Shown here: positions 54,711 to 64,000 of the stretch, one piece after another
Position numbering within the stretch: the stretch's first letter is position 1
How the letters are laid out: the number at the start of each line of letters is the position of its first letter
Assembly (NCBI RefSeq): GCF_022201045.2
Contig: NC_068557.1
Location: 26,885,501-26,949,500, forward strand
DNA length: 64,000 nucleotides
Direction: 5' to 3'
Source: Citrus sinensis
Taxonomy: Eukaryota > Streptophyta > Magnoliopsida > Sapindales > Rutaceae
Position numbers and translations under genes: made by a program
The notes under the pieces: model-generated
The model's input: the letters and a program-made list of their open reading frames with translations, nothing else
What the model was told of the DNA's origin: nothing
The model's database searches: none

Positions 54711-57700
54711 ATGGAGAAGAATAGATGGGATTTAAGATTTCAGAACTCGGGATCTTCACAGTCCGAGGAATCTGCTTTAGATTTGGAAAGAAACTACTGC
54801 CATCATCCTAATCTTCCTTCATCAAGTCCATCACCACTTCAGCCTTTTGCTTCTGGTGGTCAGCATTCTGAGAGCAATGCAGCCTACTTCTCATGGCCTA
54901 CATTAAGTCGATTAAATGATGCAGCGGAGGATAGGGCAAACTATTTTGGAAACCTTCAGAAAGGTGTGCTTCCGGAAACTCTGGGACGGCTGCCAACAGG
55001 CCAACAAGCTACTACATTGCTAGAACTGATGACAATTAGAGCATTTCATAGTAAAATCTTGCGTCGTTTTAGTCTCGGCACAGCAATAGGATTCCGTATT
55101 CGACGGGGTGTTTTGACAGATATACCAGCTATTCTTGTCTTTGTTGCTCGGAAAGTACACAGGCAATGGCTTAGCCATGTTCAGTGTCTACCTGCTGCCC
55201 TCGAGGTGACAAATATGGCTCTTCCTTATGTTTTTCTACTTTCTCTTCAGTGGGGAGGGCGGCAGGGCACGGAGGATAGTTTATTATTAATGCTATCAAC
55301 TAGAAAAATATTCGAATATTAAGCAGAAATCAACTGTATATGATTATATGAATTTTCGGTGGTTGGGGAAGGGTTGGAATATCCTAAACTTATGCATTGC
55401 TGAACATTTTGAAATTTCTGAAATTTTAAATTTTTTTCTTCGATATTATTCCGTGGGTGACTGAGCTCATCTTTTAATTGGGAAGTTAAAAAGCCTTTCT
55501 AATACATGGAGCAGGGGCCAGGAGGTGTTTGGTGTGATGTAGATGTTGTGGAATTCTCGTACTATGGTGCACCTGCACCAACTCCAAAGGAAGAACTATA
55601 TACTGAGCTTGTAGATGGCTTGAGGGGAAGTGATCCATGTATTGGCTCTGGTTCACAGGTATCTTCCTTATTTATAGCACCATTCATGTTATATGTGTGC
55701 CCTAAATGGTGGGGAAAAATCTGAAACATGTGTAAAAAAAAAAATTATCTTTGTTTTGAATATAAGTAGTTATTAAAACATGGATCAATTCTGTGGATTA
55801 TGAAATTCAGGCTGTATTGTTCAAGAATTAAGTTAATTGGTAATTGGAACCATAAATACACCAACCCCTCTTCCTGCCGACTTCAAATTTTTAATTTACA
55901 ATGCTCTTGGAATTACATTGCTTCTTCTGTATTTAGGTTGCTAGCCAAGAAACGTATGGGACCTTGGGAGCTATTGTTAGAAGCCGAACAGGAAATCAAC
56001 AAGTTGGTTTTCTCACAAACCGACATGTTGCAGTCGATTTGGACTACCCAAATCAGAAAATGTTTCATCCTTTGCCGCCCAGCCTTGGACCTGGTGTGTA
56101 TCTAGGTGCTGTTGAGAGGGCCACATCATTTATCACAGATGATCTTTGGTATGGCATCTTTGCCGGAACGAATCCAGGTAAAGCAGTTCTAGATTGTAGC
56201 AATCAATAATTTGTTCCTGCATATACTATAGAAAAATCATTACTAATGTATTTACTTGTTCTCAAATTATGTATCTGGGAGTTAGAATTGAACCAAGTTG
56301 GCAACCATTAGATGAGTTTTAGACTTCATTAATTCCCTTAATTAGGCAGAATGCTTATAGAGGCTTTCAAAATATTGGGGCCAAAAAATATCCCGAGGAA
56401 CTAGGTTAAACTAGCAAACTAGCTTTTAACTTTCTAAATTGGCAATATTGAAGGGTGGCACCTCTTTTTCCCCGCTAGTCCAAACTTTTGAGTCTCCTCT
56501 TTCTTTGTGAGCATTGAGCTTCATTCTTAGCTTAAACTGTTAAGCTCATTCTAGGTTACGTGATTTATTGTCCTGCGATGTAGTTGTTGTTTAATAGTGG
56601 TCTTTATCTTGTATATCTGAGTATTATGTTTAAGCATGATTATCTATTACTTCACCTTTGTGCTAATGGGTTTCAAATTATGTCCTGACCCCCACACATG
56701 CCCATTACGGTTTGGTGCCCCTGCAGAAACATTTGTACGAGCAGATGGGGCTTTCATTCCTTTTGCAGAGGATTTTAATTTGAACAACGTAACTACATCT
56801 GTGAAAGGCGTGGGTGAAATAGGTGATGTCCATATCATAGACTTGCAGTCTCCAATTAACAGTCTCATTGGCAGGCAAGTGATGAAAGTAGGAAGAAGCT
56901 CTGGCCTGACTACTGGGACCGTAATGGCCTATGCTCTTGAATACAATGACGAGAAAGGGATCTGTTTCTTTACTGATTTTCTCGTTGTGGGTGAGAACCA
57001 GCAGACTTTCGATCTTGAAGGTGATAGTGGAAGCCTCATTCTCTTAACAGGTCAAAATGGGGAGAAGCCACGGCCTGTAGGGATCATTTGGGGTGGGACA
57101 GCTAATAGGGGACGGTTGAAACTAAAAGTTGGTCAGCCCCCAGTAAACTGGACTAGTGGAGTTGATCTGGGGCGCCTTCTTGACCTCCTTGAACTTGATC
57201 TCATCGCGACCAATGAAGGGTTTCAAGGTTTGTTTTACCGAACCAATTAGTGATCTTTTCCAGGTTAAATTGTGTTTTGGTCAATCCTATAAAATCTGTT
57301 TTTATCTGATACATTTTAGTAACATGAATAAATGTGAAGATATTAAGTAAATGCATAAGTCAGTTGCATCATGTGCATACTGTGGATATTGGTAACTAAA
57401 GAAACCGCACAATGTTGAAATAATAGTTATCTTGGCTTTAACTAGTATGCTTGGATTTTAATGGGCTCTTTGTCTGCTAGTGCAAGAAAAATGGATGGTA
57501 CCCAGTTGTCAACTAATAAAATGCTGCGTGCAAATGGTTGTTTAGGATATGTTAATTTGAGTCTTATGCGTAGCTTGCCATTTGAGATTTTTAATTGTAA
57601 TATCTTCAAGTAGATTGTCAAGTTTTGAGAAAGTTTGCGATGAGGCAAAGGAAGTTTGGAGAGTTAGCTGGACTGATTTTTCCTTTTATAGTCCCGACAG

Positions 57701-58188
57701 TTTTGGTTTTTCACTTCGTTGGTAACTGTTTATGTTTTCTTCTTCATGATGTAGCTGCAGTGCAAGATCAAAGAAATGCTTCGGCGGCAGCAATTGAATC
57801 TACAGTTGGCGAGTCACCTCCCGCAGAGCGGGAGCAATCGAAAGAAAAAACTGCAGAAAGATTGGAGCCTTTTAATTTGAACATCCAACAAGATTTGGTC
57901 GATGGTGAATCCGAACAAGGACCCACTCCCCCGTTCATCCATACGGAGTTTCATGTAGAAGATGGGATTGAATCATCTTCGAATGTGGGACATCAATTCA
58001 TTCCAAGTTTCACTGGTAGATCTCCAATGCATCAAAACAACGCACAGGAAAACAAGGGATCAAAGAGCCTATCAGCATTGAGGAACGGCCCTGATGAAGA
58101 TAATTATGTTTCATTACAGTTAGGTGAGCCCGAGCCAAAGAGAAGAAAGCACTCAGACACTTCACTCAATGTTCAAGAGTCAAAATAA
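54711..58188 (+). CDS. NAL1: NARROW LEAF1-like trypsin-fold serine protease (about 604 aa, five coding exons)
   Basis: Coding exons: 54711-55205, 55515-55658, 55937-56177, 56727-57227, 57755-58188, all GT-AG and in phase, total 1815 bp. The N-terminus has SQSEESALDLE and NAAYFSWPT; then RANYFGNLQKGVLP, TIRAFHSKILRRFSLGTA, GPGGVWCDVDVVEFSYYG. The catalytic region shows His in FLTNRHVAVDLDYP (about H243), Asp in VRADGAFIPF (about D300) and Ser in LEGDSGSLILL (about S394), so the triad is complete. The C-terminus has an acidic tail and a basic PKRRKHSD, possibly nuclear-targeting. NAL1 in rice controls leaf width, vein pattern and auxin-linked growth through proteolysis of regulators. The last acceptor could also be six bases later (57761), removing two residues. 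Length is close to the rice protein (582 aa). Confidence 0.93.
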
Positions 58189-58690
58189 ACAGAGGAATCA
58201 CATTCATATGCTCAGGAAAATGTCAGGTCACCACCAGGGCTTTAGATTGTTAGGGCCTTCAAATCCTCAACTGTAAGTATCTCCAAGTGTTGGTTGCAAA
58301 CAGAAGCTTGTGGGTAATGCCTTCAACCGGGTGAGCCACTGTTCCTTTTATTTTTCTTGCGTATTTAGGTTACAAATGGGGGTCATACAATATTTAGTAG
58401 AAAAAAATGTCTAGGCATCAGAGCTCTATCCATATTAAATACTTTGCATATTTATTTTGATTTGTATCACCATATGTTGAAATTATTGTACCATAAACAT
58501 AAAAGTACCCCTGAAAGTGGGAGTATGAACCGTATCGGAACTGAGAAAAGCTTAAATATTAGTTTTGGTGGGGCACAATGGCTAATGAAGAGCGGTATGG
58601 AAGTCTCTTTTTCATGTGTTGATGATCCAAATTGCTTTCCATTTATATACAAAACAATGTATTTCAGTTTGATGATAATAAAAAACTGAT
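58189..58690 (+). terminator. 3'UTR and likely polyadenylation region of the NAL1-like gene
   Basis: About 490 bp without an ORF of note after TAA 58186-58188, reaching ATAATAAAAAAC near 58674-58686, the first strong A-rich signal. Confidence 0.4.
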
Positions 58691-61600
58691 TCTTTCTGTT
58701 GTCTCGTTGGGGAACTAACTTTTAACCAAAACCAATCCTATTTCAACCGCATTTCTACCTGTCAAAGAGCACCTTAAAGTTGTAGTTAATTATGAATTCT
58801 TCTGAGACAGATAATTAAGATGCCATTTCAGTGATGATAATTAGTCACCTATAAGCAATAATGACGCTTGCTGCCAAGTTAATTTGTGAGTACGACGTGA
58901 TTCAGGAATAACAAATGCTTTTAAGTACTTACTGCTTTAAAATTTGAGACACATCAAGCTAGCTGGTTCAGCACTCTTTAGGCTCTCATTCCCAGCTGTT
59001 GGGCCGCTGCATTTTATCTGTTAGGTCCTTTTCTTTTTTTTTTTCTCCTTTTTTTAATGTTTAATTTCATACATTTTTTATAATTATTAATAATAAAAAA
59101 ATATTATTTACCTTACATTCATAAGCTTTACTTTGATAGCCATATCTTTTTTATCATTATAATTTAAAAGCCACAACACCTCGCAATTAATCGAACCCTC
59201 AAATTGACTTGTAATTACATAATTTTTAATAAATCGTGTGTTATATATATTACATGCGCATCATATTGTGACATATTTCAAACAATACTCGGGAACATAA
59301 GTTGTATCATTTTTAATTGACCCGGTAAATTAATACCCATCTTATTATCAGAACAATAACAACGGAATGCAAAAGTAAGAAAATATTCAATTAAGACTCA
59401 TTACCAAATAGAGAATGATGATGGAAAGATAATTGTTAGTCTCCGTGAGGTGGTTCAATAGTAAACATTTATCCTCATTTGTCCCTTGACAAGCTCATGC
59501 AATGAGACTAGCTAGCTATTGATGTAACTTTCTCTTAGTTTAAAAGTCTTACGGACCGAGTCAAAAAGTTGGTCATCTATAGTTATGAAAAATAAAATAA
59601 AATCAATCAATAAACAAGACGCTCCATTATTAATACATTTACCTTTTAGTTATTTAATATATATTCATATCTCAGGCGTTAGTACGTTGTATTGTAATAA
59701 TAGAATCAGACCTTAATAGTCAGAATGTGATGGACTCACGTTTTAAACAAAATGATTGAAATAATTATTTAAAAAAAAAGACTGGTATCGCCACCAACCG
59801 ACATGACTACTAACCACAAATATTTCGTTAGAGGGTAAAAATTTTACTTACCTACTAAGTTAGCTTTTTGGATTGAATACTATGATTTAAATACAAAGAT
59901 CATTTTTGTGACAAGAAAATAGTAGATTGGCTAATTTTTTTTTTTTTTTTTGAATTGAATACTCAAGCTCTAAGTTTTATCTGGACCCTTTAATTTCTTA
60001 TCAAGGTAACAGTAAACTAAATTAGCTTTTTAGGACAAATACCGAGTCTTAGTTTGAAGGCGACCAACCGTTGCGGTTTATCCACCATAATATATACAGA
60101 GAGAGAGGTAGTTTTAAATAGTCTCCTAATTCCTATTTTGATATATGGGTTGGATGACTGACAAAGTGAAAGATTGTGTCCGCACGGTCGTTAACTTACT
60201 CTTAACAAAGGACTAGATTCTGAGATCAACCACCATATTGTCATTTGGTTAGGGTCTAATATGGACCCTTTTGGGTTATTATTAATTTCATATGAATAAG
60301 TTTCTTTATTTGGTACAACCACCATGACCTTTGATTTTTATATGCTAAGGGTCATGGAAGATTAATTGTTCGAAAAATATTTCCAATCAAGAACTATTAA
60401 TTATGATTTGATAAACAATCACACACAAGCAAGAGACACAAGGAGAACTGGAACCAAACAGGCAATTAGTGTAACCTAAAGTCAAGAAATTAAGCTAGAA
60501 TGTTTAAACCCATAACAAATAAGGAAAAGTGAAAGGAGATTGGAGAAGTAAAAGAGCAAAAATATACAGAAGAAACTAGGCTCTCTTCAAGGAGTGAGTC
60601 TCTAGATATATAACCAGTAACAATCACCATGCATGTAGAGAGATAATGAATTTCTTTAAAACAATTCTCATTTGGTTTTAAACTTTTTTGCACAAGAGAC
60701 TCATGTAGCTAGAACTGAAAAAAAAAAAAACACCAAAATAGTAGCTCTTCTAACACCGATTGCTAATGCTTTGCTCTAATAAACATCTGAATCTTCAAGC
60801 TACCTTGATACACCGCAGCTTAGAAAATCTGGATTTCGCAACACAACTCATCTCCCACATGAAAAATGGGTTCTGCATATGATATTCACTTGATACCAAG
60901 TAGTGTTTACTAAATATGTGTCAACTTTTACTTGGCAATTAGAACGACTTTCGTTCCACAACACATATGATTTTCAAGTCATAGCATTGCAACACTAAAC
61001 CGAGCCTAAGAATGAAAAAGAGATAGAAACAGTTTCTCTGTTTGTCACATCAAGAGTGATAATTCGTCAACACAAATATTAATGCTGTCAAGTTAGAGAA
61101 TTATGATCCTCTTTATATTTTGAACTTATTCTCGGAGGACTTTTTACCGTTTTGAGGTCGATTTGGTGCTAACAGTTGATTAAGAAAACCAAAGCCGCTA
61201 ATTATATACTCTATACGAAGCTATACCTCTATATCATACAACAGAACTGAAAAATGGGAAATATCAATCAAATGAATGCAGGAATGTTCACCAAAAATTT
61301 GAAAAAGTTAATTCTATGTCATAAACATTTATTCATAAGTCAATAAGTTGTTTTGAAAGGAGTCTCTAGAAATATTCATAAATCGTACGGCCGGCCGTTG
61401 GCCACCACCTGATATAAAATTAAAGCATGTATATATAGAAAGAAAGGTCAGAATCAACTCAATTCACATGGTATTTATATATAATATACACCACTAGTTC
61501 CAAAATCATATTAATCAGTGACAAATTCTCAGTCATCATTTATCAGAAAAATATTTAGACATGACTTCATTATTAAGCACAAATCCACTCAGTCTAATAA

Positions 61601-64000
61601 ACACAAATTATCAAATACTTAACCATTTTTTCTACAGCCGCCGTTTAATTACTTTTTGAACGCAATTAAAGCTTCGAAGGCACAAAAACAGTACTAAATT
61701 GGCCTAAATCAACTTGACAAATCATTAATGACAATGTTATTGTATTCAAGTGTGTGTGGTAGTGCAAAATGGTCGATTGTGACTAAACTAAACCTTAATA
61801 AACAAATAAAACTAATTAAATACAGGCAATTTTACCTCTTGTATTTTCTTTAGATTTACGTATTAAATAAACCAAAACACTCTGCAATCCTGATGCGATG
61901 GGATTTGAATTGGTGAGGATAGTATTAGACGATGAGAGATCACATATTGACATTGTAATTAACAGATAAGCAATTGTGTCTGTTGGGAACATCTATCTTA
62001 CAATATTATATAAATCAGATTTGTCTAACCAGTCTGTCTTTCTTGTGTCTCAATAATTTTTTTTTTTTTTTTTTTTTGTGTACATTCTATACGTATGCAA
62101 CAATATATAAAGTCAAGACTCAAGACAAGTATGTTATCACATACATACAGGCAGAGGTAGAAGGACATTGTCTTCAATTGCTTGACATCAATATTTTAGT
62201 TATATATATATATATATATAGCTGGATGAGATTGGTAAGAAAAATTGCAAGCTTAACATCAGAGGATGCAATTAAAATCGTTAAATAAGTAATAATGTAA
62301 TAGAAAATGATGAATTGAAGAAATTAATTACCTGAAATGAAGCTGTGAAGTTGTGAGATGATGAACTTTTGAAAGCTATTAAGATTCAAGAGTACCCTTC
62401 CATAAATGTTGGTGAATGAGTAATTGAAGCTGCAAGATGACCTGATGGAACCATTCATCTACGAAGCTAATAAATCACACCCTAAAACTCTCTTACATAT
62501 TAACCTTTACCCTTAATTTTAGGGGGCAAAAAAGATCAAAATAAAACTAAAAAAGTGATTGGATTTAAAGGCGCTATTCCATCTATCCTCTTAATAATTG
62601 CACGAAAATATAAAACCCCACCATTTATTCAATAGAATTGAAACCATGGATCTAATTAAAAGAAATTAAATCTAAAAACTATAAGGAATTAATATATATA
62701 TATATATACAAAAAGGTTGATTACCAGATCATGCTGGCAGCTTCAATCTCTCAAACCAACATATCAAACACCAACAGGAAGAAGAAGAAACGGGAAAGTA
62801 AAATGAATATGTTCAAATGGGAAGAGACGAGAGGGTTCTTTAAGGAAACGAGCAGAAGCTTCAATATTCAAAAAAGGTTAACAAAAAAGAAAATGAAAGC
62901 ACGAGCCATGCATGTTTTAGGCATGGAAAATGAATATACTCGTGATGACTAGCTACTTTATAGCTTTATGCTGCTCTCTCCTTCTCTCCTTCAAATTTAT
63001 ACATAGATGCAGCTCTCTAATTTTCTTATGCTCTTTCTTTAGTAAAATTGTGTCTCATAGAGAAAGAGAGATGATAGATAGGAGTATTTAATGGTAGCTT
63101 TTGGTCCTTATTCGATTGATATTATTATATCCCTTACAGCTATTGACACTGACCCATTAATATAATTTCCTCCCTCTTCCGTTCAACTTATATTTTACAT
63201 AACTAACACATACGTGGCATCAATATGGGACCACTAACAATATTTTTATAAATTAAGTATCAAGTTTAACCTTGTTTAAACTCAAGTTAAAAAATTTCTC
63301 GAAAAGTGTTGAGAATAACTTTTTTTTACTAAGAATATATATTTGATGCAACCCTCAATTTATGAGCTAGCTTCTTGAGTGTGAGTTAGAACCATGAGCT
63401 TCTATATGATATCACAACTAAACTCATGCACAAGTTGTAATATTCCCCATTAGTTGATAATATTAGTTTTTACGCTAAGAATATAAGTTTGAAGCAACCA
63501 CCGACGCATAAGCTATTTTTTAGTATGAGTTATGTTGGAAATACGAACCAATATTGCTTCTTTGAACTTTAAAATTAATTAGTTAGAATAACGACAGCAA
63601 TAAGAAAACCCAATTGCAATGAACAATGGCTTGAGAATAACATCCTTGTTAATTAATGCATAGTTGTACCCAAGAACACGTAACTCGCAACCATAAACTA
63701 GAAAGTTGCATTCCATAAACCTGAAGTTGTTACTCAATCAACTAATATAAATTTGTCAAGACGTGCAAAGCTCTATCCTTAAGGCAAAATTCTACATCTC
63801 AAAATAAGATTTTTCTGTGCACAAAGGACAAATAAGATAGTTTGACCTCCAGAACATAATGACTATTGTGAGGTTACACTCCCAAGAGCAACAATTTTGA
63901 ATAACAAAAGTAAATTGATGAAAAAAATGAGAAACAATTAGAGAGGTATAATTAGAACAATTGAATTATTTTCTTCTCTTTTTATTGTTGTAGTAGGTAT
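58691..64000. other. AT-rich intergenic stretch to the window end
   Basis: I recognise no gene, RNA gene or complete mobile element. The ORF 62731-62952 (73 aa, Lys/Arg-rich, IQKRLTKKKMKARAM) lacks family features. Simple repeats: T-run at 62058-62077, (TA)n at about 62200-62220 and 62692-62708. Two diverged copies of an ACTAAGAATATA...TTTGA.GCAACC phrase lie at 63339 and 63475. Confidence 0.5.

Noticed and set aside
62731..62952. 73-codon Lys/Arg-rich ORF
   Set aside because: No recognisable domain, low complexity and no splice or promoter context; likely chance.

Overview
The window is plant nuclear DNA from a eudicot. It has AT-rich intergenic sequence, GT-AG introns, TIR-NB-LRR resistance-type genes (a class absent from grasses), and nested LTR retrotransposons, LINE and MITE insertions. 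Overall similarity to what I know of Rutaceae suggests Citrus or a relative, but that is an inference and nothing in the window proves the species.

Layout. (1) 1-8640: the 3' part of an Athila-type Ty3/gypsy retrotransposon on the + strand. It holds the protease end, reverse transcriptase, RNase H and integrase in one frame broken by two in-frame stops. The env position carries three extra ORFs: a small hydrophobic protein, a basic Cys-cluster protein resembling the nucleic-acid-binding proteins of plant flexiviruses, and a LOG-like (cytokinin phosphoribohydrolase fold) protein with an altered active-site motif. A long 3' leader and a 1360-bp LTR follow. (2) 8641-13016: a Tat-type Ty3/gypsy element on the - strand into which element 1 appears to have inserted. 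It has an LTR, a broken gag, a protease, a large internal deletion, the integrase tail, eight tandem 118-122 bp repeats and the tail of an antisense ORF. (3) 13017-16016: an LTR remnant, unassigned sequence, and a 5'-truncated LINE with poly(A) and target-site duplication. (4) 16160-39560: a tandem segmental duplication of about 11 kb. Each unit has a broken GH31 alpha-glucosidase-like gene (-) and a TIR-NB-LRR gene (+) about 4.7-5.2 kb away. A third GH31 fragment is fused to the first. (5) 38816-44000: intergenic sequence with two non-autonomous DNA transposons. (6) Three apparently intact host genes: a twin-CX9C mitochondrial-type protein (44060-44329, -), a UGT71-type UDP-glycosyltransferase (46238-47728, +) and a NARROW LEAF1-like trypsin-fold protease (54711-58188, +, five coding exons). 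(7) 58.7-64.0 kb: AT-rich sequence in which I recognise no gene.

How the parts relate. The host genes look independent of one another. The TNL pair is the immune-type content. Both copies keep an intact TIR exon and an open NB exon, but share a degenerate P-loop, a degenerate kinase-2 motif and a premature stop in the LRR. About 650 bp of the NB exon is identical between copies while flanking exons and introns differ, which points to gene conversion.

The most novel-looking item is the Athila element with a virus-like nucleic-acid-binding ORF and a captured LOG-like ORF in the env slot, under an LTR rich in TGACGTGGC and TTGAC motifs. All homology statements are from reading the sequence; no database search was possible.
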